Positions 35,140 to 43,576 of a DNA stretch of 64,000 nt are shown piece by piece. The notes beneath the pieces were generated by a model, which had not been told where the DNA came from, ran no database searches, and saw nothing but the letters and a program-made list of their open reading frames with translations. Source of the stretch: CALKJP01 sp046299555 (GTDB taxonomy: Bacteria > Bacteroidota > Bacteroidia > JACCXN01); NCBI GenBank assembly GCA_046299555.1, contig JBKBHS010000001.1, positions 1,302,001 to 1,366,000 of the forward strand, written 5' to 3'. How positions within the stretch are numbered: the first letter of the stretch is position 1; every line of letters begins with the position of its first letter. Position numbers and translations under genes: made by a program.

Positions 35140-36012
35140 ATGTTCTCCTTCATAATACCTACATATAATCGTGGACATTTAATTGTTAATACTTTACAAT
35201 CATTAATAACTCAAACCTACCCCCATTTCGAAATTATTGTTGTTGACGATGGAAGCACCGACAATACAGAAGAAATTGTAAAGTCCATCCATTCCGATAA
35301 AATCCGTTACTTTAAAATCCCAAACAGTGAACGTGGTTATGCCAGAAATTTCGGGGCAAGTAAAGCTACCGGCTTGTATCTGAATTTTTTTGATTCAGAT
35401 GATATTGCCTATCCTAATCACCTTCAAACTGCTTATCAGATTATTTCTGAAAACAATAACATTCCTTTTTTTCATCTTGGATACGATTCTCTTGGTCACT
35501 CTAAAAAAAATACCTCTTTTTCGGGCAATAAACAATTACTAAACAAAAATTTAATCAAAGGAAACCCGTTAAGTTGTAATGCCGTTTTCATTCACAAGGA
35601 CATCTTCCAGCAATTCCGATTCAATGAAGACCGCACCATCTCAGGCCTCGAAGATTGGGAACTTTGGCTTCGCATTTCTACAAAATATGAAATTAAACAT
35701 TTTCCTATCATAACATCTGCCATCATTCAACACGAAAATAGAAGCGTCCTTCAAACAGATAAAAATAAATTAATCCAACGTGTAACAACATTTATGAATA
35801 TTGTTTTGAACAATAAAAATATTATTGATAATTACCGACCTCAATTACACCTATTCAAATGTAGTTGTTATACCTATATCTCCTTGCATCTTGCGCTCAC
35901 CGGTAAACATAAAAAAGATACTCTCTACTATCTGCTTAAAGGAATAAAAGAAAATCCATCATTCATTTTTCAAAGACGTTTTTTTGCCATTCTAAAACAT
36001 CTGCTAAAATGA
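35140..36012 (+). CDS. Glycosyltransferase family 2
   Basis: The product (290 aa) has the GT-A motifs FSFIIPTYNRGHLIVNTLQS (about 2-21), IIVVDDGSTDNTEEIV (about 33-48), ERGYARNFGASKATG (about 65-79), NFFDSDDIAYPNH (DxD, about 82-94) and a catalytic SGLEDWELWLRIS segment (about 167-179). The gene uses more C-rich codons in its second half than its neighbours, perhaps indicating a different origin. The stop overlaps the next ATG. Confidence 0.92.
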   Translation: MFSFIIPTYNRGHLIVNTLQSLITQTYPHFEIIVVDDGSTDNTEEIVKSIHSDKIRYFKIPNSERGYARNFGASKATGLYLNFFDSDDIAYPNHLQTAYQIISENNNIPFFHLGYDSLGHSKKNTSFSGNKQLLNKNLIKGNPLSCNAVFIHKDIFQQFRFNEDRTISGLEDWELWLRISTKYEIKHFPIITSAIIQHENRSVLQTDKNKLIQRVTTFMNIVLNNKNIIDNYRPQLHLFKCSCYTYISLHLALTGKHKKDTLYYLLKGIKENPSFIFQRRFFAILKHLLK

Positions 36013-37235
36013 ATAAATCTAAAAACATACTTGTAATTACATATTGGGATTTCAATGATGCACTCATTCAAACTTATACTTTGCCTTATCTTCATATTAT
36101 TGCTAATCTTATTCCTGCTCATTCAAAAATTTATCTTGTTACACTCAATAAAAAAACAATTCAAAATACTTTTAATCATGATAAAATAAAAATTTTCTCT
36201 TTTAAATATTATCCATTCGGATTGAAAGCTATATTTTACTATTCTTTTGTCCTTTTATATCTTTTTATTTTTACTTTAATTAAGCAAATAAAATATATTC
36301 ATACTTGGTGTACTCCAGCCGGTACATTTGGGTATATACTATCAAAACTAACCTTTAAATCACTAATAATTGATAGTTACGAACCACATGCTGAAGCAAT
36401 GGTAGAATGTAATGAATGGAAGCCTAATGCTTTATCATACAAACTACTTTTCTTTTTTGAGAAGAAAATGACTCATCATGCAAAATATTTGATTGCTACA
36501 ACAGAAAGTATGATTATTGAATATGCAGCACAAAAATTCAATTATTTACCTAAAAAGAATAATTGGTTTGTAAAGCCTGCTTGTGTTGATTTCAATTTGT
36601 TTCAACCCAACGAGAATGAAAGAATTTTTTTAAAAAAGAAATTAAATCTTGAAAATAAGATTATTGGAATATATGCCGGAAAATTCGGAGGAATATACTG
36701 GGAAGATGAATTTTTCTCATGGTTAAATGTTGCGTATAATTTCTGGAAAGATAAATTTTACTTTATTTTACTTTCATCTCATTCAAAGGAGTTTATTGAT
36801 AAAAAATGTAAACAATATGGCATACCTGCTAATCAAATACTACACTTATTTGTGCCTCATGCTCAAGTAAATCAATATTTAAACGTTGCAGATTATGCTA
36901 TATCCCCTATAAAACCCGTTTATACTAAAAAATTTTGCTCACCCATTAAAGATGGAGAATATTGGGCAATGGGCTTGCCTGTGGTTATTACCAAAGATAT
37001 TTCAGACGATTCAAAAATTATAGATAACTATGAAGTTGGAGCTGTTATTAAACAATTAAATAATGAAGAATATTTAAATTCGATAATTAAAATAGATAAA
37101 TTATTAAACACTCATACAAAAGAAGAACTTTATAATAAAATTAGACAAATCGCTTATAAATACAGAAATTTTCAATTAGCACATGATATTTACAAAAAGA
37201 TTTATAGTTTTGAAAAAATGAAAGGGAAATTATGA
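36009..37235 (+). CDS. Glycosyltransferase, GT4-like
   Basis: The protein (408 aa) starts in an ATGA overlap. It has a mixed N-terminal domain with a hydrophobic stretch at about 78-95 and HTWCTPAGTFGYILSKL (about 98-114). DSYEPHAEAM is in the acceptor region. The C-terminal half has GIYAGKFGGIYWEDEFFSWL (about 224-243) and SPIKDGEYWAMGLPVVIT (about 312-329), equivalent to the GT4 donor-site loop. Specificity is unknown. It is coupled by ATGA to the short membrane-protein gene that follows. Confidence 0.8.
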   Translation: MNKSKNILVITYWDFNDALIQTYTLPYLHIIANLIPAHSKIYLVTLNKKTIQNTFNHDKIKIFSFKYYPFGLKAIFYYSFVLLYLFIFTLIKQIKYIHTWCTPAGTFGYILSKLTFKSLIIDSYEPHAEAMVECNEWKPNALSYKLLFFFEKKMTHHAKYLIATTESMIIEYAAQKFNYLPKKNNWFVKPACVDFNLFQPNENERIFLKKKLNLENKIIGIYAGKFGGIYWEDEFFSWLNVAYNFWKDKFYFILLSSHSKEFIDKKCKQYGIPANQILHLFVPHAQVNQYLNVADYAISPIKPVYTKKFCSPIKDGEYWAMGLPVVITKDISDDSKIIDNYEVGAVIKQLNNEEYLNSIIKIDKLLNTHTKEELYNKIRQIAYKYRNFQLAHDIYKKIYSFEKMKGKL

Positions 37236-37384
37236 TTATAAAAATATTATATATCGATCCAGGAACTGGAAGTCTTATTTTACAAATGCTTATAGGAGGT
37301 ATTGTAGCTTCAGCTCTTTTTTTTAAAAGAGGATGGAGAAAAATTATTTCTTTTTTTAATAAAGAAAATAATCCAGAAAAGTAA
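37232..37384 (+). CDS. 50-residue membrane protein of the 'YIDPGTGS' type
   Basis: This short ORF begins at an ATG overlapping the upstream TGA and ends in a TAATG overlap with the next gene, so it is tightly coupled on both sides. It encodes MIIKILYIDPGTGSLILQ, then one membrane helix (about LQMLIGGIVASALFF) and a basic tail KRGWRKIISFF. From memory, the motif Y-I/L-D-P-G-T-G-S-x-x-x-Q followed by a helix and W/R-rich end recurs as a tiny protein in bacterial exopolysaccharide loci beside the same large methyltransferase and sulfatase-like genes as here. Its function is unknown. Confidence 0.8.
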   Translation: MIIKILYIDPGTGSLILQMLIGGIVASALFFKRGWRKIISFFNKENNPEK

Positions 37385-38775
37385 TGAATTATCAAATTGA
37401 TTCTGCTTCATTTAGAGATAAGGATGCTACTATAATTTATTTTGAAAACAAGGTATTTCGGCTAATTTTCGATTCTTATAAGAGTAATTACGATTTATTT
37501 TTATCAAGTGGTTTATACAAAAATCTGTTATCTGAAAATAAAATAGTATCTCATATAGAAATTGACAATTTTCAATTTATAAATAATCAAATTGATAATA
37601 AAACAATATATAAAGTATTAGAAGTAGATAAAATTCCTTTTATATCTTATCCATACGAATGGTCGTTTGAACATTTAAAGCAAGCGGCTTTATTAACACT
37701 GGAGATTCAAAAAAAATCATTAGAACATGGATTAACATTAAAAGATGCTTCTGCTTACAATGTTCAATTTATTGGAAATAGGCCTATTTTTATTGATACA
37801 AGTTCGTTTGAAAAATACAACGAAGGCTCTCCCTGGATTGCCTATCGCCAATTTTGCATGCATTTTTTAGCTCCTCTATTGCTGTACTACTATAAAATAC
37901 CTCATGCTTTAAAGTTAAGTCAGCTTGATATAAATGGAGTTTCGTTAGATTTTGCTTCAAAAGTGCTTCCATTCAAGTCTAAGTTAAATTTATCTGTATT
38001 AATGCACATTCATTGGCATGCAAAATCAGAAATTAAAAACAAACAAATAAATAATAAAGAATTACCTGCAATTCATGTTTCTAAAAGAAAATTGATAAAC
38101 ATTATCGATCATCTATTAGAAACAATTAGTAATTTAAATGTTCATACACAAACTGAATGGACTGACTATTATAACACATTTTCATATTCTGAAAGTAGTT
38201 TTAAGATTAAGAAAGAAATTATAGAAAAATGGTTAGCAATAAGTGAAATTGAAAATATTGTAGATGCCGGTTGTAATGAAGGTGAGTTTTCTTTTATTGC
38301 ATCGAAATTTGCCAAAAATGTTATTTCTTTTGATTTTGATGAATCCGTAATTAGAAATCTTTTTTTTAGAAGTAAAAAGCAAAAAACAGATAATATATAT
38401 TCATTGGTTGTAGATTTATCATCACCAAGTCCTTCAATTGGTTGGAATAATAAAGAGCGAAAGTCACTTATAGAAAGATTGGGTAAAAATAATACTACAA
38501 TGGCGCTGGCATTGATGCATCATTTAACTATTGGTAATAATGTCCCTTTTATAAAGCAAGCAGAATTTTTCGCTTCTTTTTCTAAAAGTTTAATTATTGA
38601 ATTTGTACCTAAGAACGATGTTCAGGTGAGCCGACTTTTAGTAAGCAGAAAGGATATATTTTCAGATTATAATTTAGAAAATTTCATAAATGATTTTACA
38701 AATTATTTTACTCTTGAAAATCAAGCTAAAATTGAAGACACAGAAAGAGTATTACTTTATTTAAAAAGAAAGTAA
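37384..38775 (+). CDS. Large class I SAM methyltransferase, NoeA-like
   Basis: The 463-residue protein has an N-terminal part with LKDASAYNVQFIGNRPIFID (about 120-139) and a His/Trp-containing stretch MHIHWHAKSE. A C-terminal methyltransferase domain follows with NIVDAGCNEGEFSFIASKFA (about 295-314), VISFDFDESVIRNLF and TMALALMHHLTIGNNVPF. This architecture is found next to sulfatase-like membrane proteins in exopolysaccharide loci and resembles NoeA-type nodulation proteins. The acceptor is not known. Confidence 0.82.
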   Translation: MNYQIDSASFRDKDATIIYFENKVFRLIFDSYKSNYDLFLSSGLYKNLLSENKIVSHIEIDNFQFINNQIDNKTIYKVLEVDKIPFISYPYEWSFEHLKQAALLTLEIQKKSLEHGLTLKDASAYNVQFIGNRPIFIDTSSFEKYNEGSPWIAYRQFCMHFLAPLLLYYYKIPHALKLSQLDINGVSLDFASKVLPFKSKLNLSVLMHIHWHAKSEIKNKQINNKELPAIHVSKRKLINIIDHLLETISNLNVHTQTEWTDYYNTFSYSESSFKIKKEIIEKWLAISEIENIVDAGCNEGEFSFIASKFAKNVISFDFDESVIRNLFFRSKKQKTDNIYSLVVDLSSPSPSIGWNNKERKSLIERLGKNNTTMALALMHHLTIGNNVPFIKQAEFFASFSKSLIIEFVPKNDVQVSRLLVSRKDIFSDYNLENFINDFTNYFTLENQAKIEDTERVLLYLKRK

Positions 38776-38799
38776 TTCTATTAAGCAATAAAAGTAAAA

Positions 38800-40305
38800 A
38801 TGAATAATAAAATTAAAGAATTTTTTAATACATATCCAATACACACTTTTCTTTTAATACCTTTTTTATCTCTTTTTTTATATGCAAATAATACTGAGTT
38901 TATAGCTTTTTTTATGCTTAAGCGCACTTTAATCTGGGGTGCACTATTTACAATTATTATATTTTTTTTAATTTATTTCATATTAAAAAAAGATAAAATT
39001 AAATCAGGCGTTTTTGTTAGTTTATTTCTTATTTTATTTTTTAATTATGGAGTAATTTATGATTATTTAGAAACAATGTATTATAAAGGTTTATGGCCTT
39101 TTAAGAATATTCACAGATATTTAGCTCTGTTTTATATTATTTTAAATTCATTATTGATTTACTTTTTTTATAAATCGAAAAGAAAATTTATAAGTGTAAA
39201 TTATGCCCTCAATTTAATAATTGTTGGATTGTTTATTTGGAATGGAACTTTTCTAATATATCAGTTAAAAAATAAAAATAATATTTCAATAAAAAATAAT
39301 ATTGATATTAAACATAATTCTTTTAATACTATTCAGAAACACTTGGAAGATAAACCAGATATATATTTTATTGTACTAGATGGATATGCCAATGAGAATG
39401 TATTAAAAAAGTATTACAATTATGACAATTCAAAATTTATTGATTTTTTAAAAAAAAATAATTTTCAAGTTATTGATTCTTGCAGAAGTAATTATTATGG
39501 AACATTATTATCACTTTCATCAACATTAAATATTAAGTATTTTAATGATGAAGAACTTGAAAATTCTCAAGAAATCATAAATCAATTAAGAGATAACTAT
39601 GTTTTTAGAGAGTTTAAAAAAAATGGATATAGTATAGTACAATTAAAATCCGGATATAGTGTAACTTCATTTTTCAATTTAACAGATTCAACAATACTTA
39701 TAGATGCACCAAATGAATTTGAGAGAGCAATATTAAGATATAGCATGTTTCGATTGGATGATATTTTTGGTCAAATACCATACTTACGCTTAAAGAGTCA
39801 ATTTGAAATCTTTACAAATTGGAAAGTTAATAGTTTAGTACCTACATTTAATTTTATTCATATAGTTTGTCCTCATCCTCCCTACATTTTTAATGCGAAG
39901 GGAGAAAGATTTTATAAAAGCAATTATACCGATAATTCATGGGAGCCTAAAGAAAATTATATAGAGCAGTTAGCTTTTGTGAATAATCACGTAGAAAAAT
40001 TCCTCAATAATATAAATACTCAATATAAAAAACTAAATAAAGAACCAATAATAGTATTGCTTTCTGATCATGGTCCATACTTAAAATCAAACAATAAAGA
40101 GGATGTTTTTGAAATTCGTTCTAAAATACTTTATGCTATTAAAACTCCAAGTTCTGAATTAATTCTAAACTATAATACTTCGGTTAACACTTTTCCTTTT
40201 GTATTAAATAATTTTTTAGGATATAATTTAAACTATTTACCGGATTCACTTGCAGGAGAGGCTATTTTTAAAGAATCGACTCAATTTAAAAATTTGATTA
40301 ATTAA
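38800..40305 (+). CDS. Sulfatase/alkaline-phosphatase superfamily membrane protein
   Basis: The protein (501 aa) has five hydrophobic segments in the first about 150 residues, then a periplasmic domain. The domain starts PDIYFIVLDGYAN (about 185-197), with the metal-site Asp and an S-x-Y-x-x-T-like nucleophile region SNYYGTLLSLSSTLN. It continues FIHIVCPHPPYIFNAKG (about 350-366) and IIVLLSDHGPY (about 415-425, metal-binding Asp-His). This matches the LTA-synthase/phosphoethanolamine-transferase type of the superfamily. It probably adds or removes a phosphate- or sulfate-linked group on the exported glycan. The end overlaps the convergent gene by 8 bp. Confidence 0.82.
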   Translation: MNNKIKEFFNTYPIHTFLLIPFLSLFLYANNTEFIAFFMLKRTLIWGALFTIIIFFLIYFILKKDKIKSGVFVSLFLILFFNYGVIYDYLETMYYKGLWPFKNIHRYLALFYIILNSLLIYFFYKSKRKFISVNYALNLIIVGLFIWNGTFLIYQLKNKNNISIKNNIDIKHNSFNTIQKHLEDKPDIYFIVLDGYANENVLKKYYNYDNSKFIDFLKKNNFQVIDSCRSNYYGTLLSLSSTLNIKYFNDEELENSQEIINQLRDNYVFREFKKNGYSIVQLKSGYSVTSFFNLTDSTILIDAPNEFERAILRYSMFRLDDIFGQIPYLRLKSQFEIFTNWKVNSLVPTFNFIHIVCPHPPYIFNAKGERFYKSNYTDNSWEPKENYIEQLAFVNNHVEKFLNNINTQYKKLNKEPIIVLLSDHGPYLKSNNKEDVFEIRSKILYAIKTPSSELILNYNTSVNTFPFVLNNFLGYNLNYLPDSLAGEAIFKESTQFKNLIN

Positions 40306-41623
40306 TTCTCTTCTTATTTTTTTCTTTAGAATATAAATAGAAGATGATAAAGATACTTGAAACGTAAAAAGGCATGGCCGGTGTCTTTAGTCTTACCAGA
40401 GCACCAAAATTTGAAATTGTCATTCCTACTGAATAGGCAAATATTAAAGAAAATAAGATAGAAAATAATAATAATGGATTTTTAAATATGTATTTAAAAA
40501 ATCCTATGAATTTTAATTTTAATAAAAGAAATAGAGTAAGTCCAAGTATAAAAATATTTTCTAATCCGGCTAAAATCATTACAGGGTTTCTTGCTTCCCA
40601 AATATAAGGTCTAAATAAAGCTGCATTAATTGCTAGAGGAGCTTTTGATAAATAGCTTTGAAACGAACCGTCAAATTCTCCAATATCAAAGCTATTTGCT
40701 GAATATTCTATTCTTTTAAGGTCTTGCTGAGTTATGATTGCCTTTTTATTAATATTTTCAATACTATAATCACCTAATACACTTCCAAACTGAGTAATAG
40801 TAAATATCCCTATTCCAATTGAAATAATAAAGAAGAAAGGGATGATAAAAAACTTAATCACATTATTTTTTATTCTAATTGCTCTATCGTAAAATATCCA
40901 AATAATAGTTCCAGGCAGAAGAGCTATAATTACATATGGTTTAATATTAATTATAATGAATATAAAAAATAATATTCCTAATAAATATTTTATTTTAAAT
41001 GTTTTTTCAATAAAAAATTTATATATACAATAAGTAAACCAGCCAGCTGAAGAAAGAATTAGACTGTCTTTTAAAATTCCCGAAGCCCAAAAAACAACTG
41101 ATGGAATAAAAAATATTGCAATAGCTAAATTTTTTTTAACATCAGGAAATTCCTTTTTGAAAACATAAAACAATTTCCAGTATCCAGAAAAAACAATTAC
41201 AGAAGTTAAAATAGATAATCCTATATAAGAATTGAACGTAAAAATATTAATTAAACTAAAAATTTTTGAAGTGAAAATTGCATACTTATCATTTACAGCA
41301 AACCAAATATATCCTGTTTCCTTATCAAAATAAAATGGTAGTTCATAATCTTTTGCAAATAAAGCCTTGTAATATGAAATTGGATCTTTAAAAAATAACT
41401 TTGTAAAAGCCTTACTTGTTTCAAAATACGATTGTGTATCTCCTCCATATCCATAGTAATAGTAAAAGACAAGTCCCAAGGATATTCCTCCAATAATTTT
41501 AATATAAATTCCGGTAAATAAATATTCATTCTTAGGATCACGAGCATTAAAAAAAAGATGAAGTATAATAAAAATTAGTACTAAATATATAATACCAACT
41601 ATTATATCGAAAAATTCTAACAA
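40298..41623 (-). CDS. Polytopic membrane protein, possible polysaccharide polymerase-like
   Basis: The 441-residue protein has about ten membrane helices and a long extracytoplasmic loop near residues 60-115 with GYGGDTQSYFETSKAF, then a second soluble loop around 275-330. The layout resembles Wzy/EpsG-type polymerases and GT-C membrane transferases, but no signature allows a firm choice. It is the only minus-strand gene in the polysaccharide locus and is flanked by convergent and divergent neighbours, so it must have its own promoter. An ABC-exporter pathway does not need a Wzy polymerase, which makes its role worth testing. Confidence 0.75.
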   Translation of the reverse strand: MLEFFDIIVGIIYLVLIFIILHLFFNARDPKNEYLFTGIYIKIIGGISLGLVFYYYYGYGGDTQSYFETSKAFTKLFFKDPISYYKALFAKDYELPFYFDKETGYIWFAVNDKYAIFTSKIFSLINIFTFNSYIGLSILTSVIVFSGYWKLFYVFKKEFPDVKKNLAIAIFFIPSVVFWASGILKDSLILSSAGWFTYCIYKFFIEKTFKIKYLLGILFFIFIIINIKPYVIIALLPGTIIWIFYDRAIRIKNNVIKFFIIPFFFIISIGIGIFTITQFGSVLGDYSIENINKKAIITQQDLKRIEYSANSFDIGEFDGSFQSYLSKAPLAINAALFRPYIWEARNPVMILAGLENIFILGLTLFLLLKLKFIGFFKYIFKNPLLLFSILFSLIFAYSVGMTISNFGALVRLKTPAMPFYVSSIFIIFYLYSKEKNKKRIN

Positions 41624-41691
41624 TGTAATTAAGTATTGATTTTACAATATTAATTATAATATTAATATCTTTGAGAGGCTCAATTATTTTA

Positions 41692-42780
41692 ATGCGTAAA
41701 CTCTTAATAATATCTCCATACCCTCTTAATCAAGCTCCTAGTCAACGTTTTAGATTTGAACAATATTTTAATTTTTTCAAACAAAATAATATAATTGTTT
41801 CTCATCAATCCTTTTTAGATATAAATACATGGCATATTTTTTATAAAAAGGGCTACTTTTTTTTAAAGTTACTGGGTATTTTAAAAGGCTTATACAAACG
41901 TTTTGTTTTATTATTTAATATAAATAAATATGATATAATTTTTATTCATCGCGAAGCATGTTTTTTGGGAGGAGCATTTTTTGAACTATTATATTCAAAA
42001 AAAAATAGCAACATTATTTTTGATTTTGATGATGCAATTTGGTTACATGATGTATCAAAAGCAAATGATTCATTAGGCTGGTTAAAACAACCTGAAAAAA
42101 CCTCAAAAATCATCTCCTATTCAAAACTGGTAATAGCCGGTAATTCTTATTTAGCGGATTATGCTAAAAAATACAATTCAAATGTTGTAATTATTCCCAC
42201 TACTATTGATACAAACTATCATTATAGAAAAAATCAGAAAATATTGAAAAATGAAGTTATAATAGGATGGACAGGTTCATCCACTACCAATCGCCATTTG
42301 AAAACACTAATCCCTGTTATTAATAAACTCAAAAATAAGTATAGTGAAAAAATAAAATTTGTAATGATTTCAAATATACCTTTAGAAGAATCTTCCGAGC
42401 TCATTGAATTTTTACCATGGAACAAGCAAACCGAAATTAACGATCTTTTAACTTTTGATATTGGCATTATGCCATTGCCTGATGATGAATGGACACGCGG
42501 TAAATGCGGATTTAAAGGTTTGCAATATATGGCATTAGAAATACCTACCATTATGTCGCCAGTTGGAGTTAATACCGAAATTATTCAAGATGGCCAAAAC
42601 GGATTTTTGGCTGCTACAGAAGAAGAATGGATTGAAAAACTTTCACTTTTAATAGAATCAACTGAATTAAGAGAAAAACTTGGAAAAGCCGGTCGTAAAA
42701 CTGTTGTAGAAAAATATTCGGTAGAAGCCAATAAACAAAAGTATTTAGAGGCCTTTAAAAGGGTGCTAAACATTAAATAA
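41692..42780 (+). CDS. Glycosyltransferase family 4
   Basis: The start is the ATG at 41692 (362 residues, MRKLLIISPYPLNQAPSQRF); a TTG 21 bp upstream is unlikely. PSQRFRFEQY is the common acceptor-site segment of this GT4 subgroup, followed by NIIFDFDDAIWL (about 106-117), IIGWTGSSTTNRHLKTL (about 183-199) and the donor-site region FDIGIMPLPDDEWTRGKCGF then LQYMALEIPTIMSPVG (about 275-290). It closes the glycan locus and is followed after 8 bp by rdgB. Confidence 0.92.
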   Translation: MRKLLIISPYPLNQAPSQRFRFEQYFNFFKQNNIIVSHQSFLDINTWHIFYKKGYFFLKLLGILKGLYKRFVLLFNINKYDIIFIHREACFLGGAFFELLYSKKNSNIIFDFDDAIWLHDVSKANDSLGWLKQPEKTSKIISYSKLVIAGNSYLADYAKKYNSNVVIIPTTIDTNYHYRKNQKILKNEVIIGWTGSSTTNRHLKTLIPVINKLKNKYSEKIKFVMISNIPLEESSELIEFLPWNKQTEINDLLTFDIGIMPLPDDEWTRGKCGFKGLQYMALEIPTIMSPVGVNTEIIQDGQNGFLAATEEEWIEKLSLLIESTELREKLGKAGRKTVVEKYSVEANKQKYLEAFKRVLNIK

Positions 42781-42788
42781 AATAATTT

Positions 42789-43373
42789 ATGCAACAACTT
42801 ATATTTGCCTCCAACAACCAACATAAAATTGAAGAAGTTTCTGCTATTTTAAAACCATTTGGATTTAACGTTGTAGGATTATCTGATGCCGGTATTAATG
42901 AAGAAATTCCTGAAACAGCAGATACCATTGAAGGTAATGCTTCTTTAAAAGCTAAATATATATATGATAAATATAATAAAGACTGTTTTGCTGATGACAC
43001 AGGATTAGAAGTTGAGTCTTTGAATAATGCTCCGGGAGTTTATTCTGCTCGATATGCAGGTGCACAAAAAAGTGCAGAAGATAATATGAATAAACTTTTA
43101 TCAGAACTTGAAGGAAAATCAAATCGAAAAGCTCGCTTTAAAACTATTATTGCATTAATATTAAATGGAAAAGAATACATTTTTGAAGGTGTAATTAATG
43201 GTAAAATTTCTCTAGAAAAAAAGGGCGATAAAGGTTTTGGTTACGACCCCATTTTTATTCCTAATGGATATGATAAAACCTTTGCAGAAATGAGTGCTGC
43301 TGAAAAAAATAAAATATCACATCGAGCAATTGCAGTACAAAAATTAGCTGATTTTCTCTCTAAGAATAGGTAG
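42789..43373 (+). CDS. rdgB: Non-canonical purine NTP pyrophosphatase (RdgB/HAM1)
   Basis: RdgB (194 aa) hydrolyses dITP, ITP and XTP to monophosphates, keeping deaminated purines out of DNA and RNA. Signatures are FASNNQHKIEEV (about 5-16), IEGNASLKAKYI (about 48-59), CFADDTGLEVE (about 66-76), GVYSARYAG (about 83-91) and KGFGYDPIFIPNGYDKTFAE (about 146-165), then the SHRAIAVQKL C-terminus. Length is typical. Confidence 0.96.
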   Translation: MQQLIFASNNQHKIEEVSAILKPFGFNVVGLSDAGINEEIPETADTIEGNASLKAKYIYDKYNKDCFADDTGLEVESLNNAPGVYSARYAGAQKSAEDNMNKLLSELEGKSNRKARFKTIIALILNGKEYIFEGVINGKISLEKKGDKGFGYDPIFIPNGYDKTFAEMSAAEKNKISHRAIAVQKLADFLSKNR

Positions 43374-43397
43374 TCATTCTATCTTTTGTTTTTTTTT

Positions 43398-43480
43398 CGT
43401 CATTGCGAGGGAGCGTAGCGACTGAAGCAATCTTTTTTATTTTCCGATTACTTCTCCACTTTTGGCAGATAGTAATGACG
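43398..43480. repeat. REP/MITE-like imperfect palindrome between rdgB and ddl
   Basis: The element starts CGTCATTGCGAGGGAGCGTA and continues GCGACTGAAGCAATC, a word known from dispersed repeats of many bacterial genomes. Its outer ends CGTCATT (43398-43404) and AATGACG (43474-43480) are exact inverted repeats. An inner pair, GAAGCAATC (43424-43432) and GATTACTTC (43446-43454), is inverted with one mismatch. It is the only copy in the window. It could form a long hairpin in the rdgB-ddl intergenic RNA. Confidence 0.65.
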
Positions 43481-43576
43481 GTTGTAATAGTTAAAAACTA
43501 CGTTAAAAAAAACGTTTTTAGCTACGCTTTTTGACTTTATTTAAGTTAAATTTACACCTTTCAATAAATAGCATAA

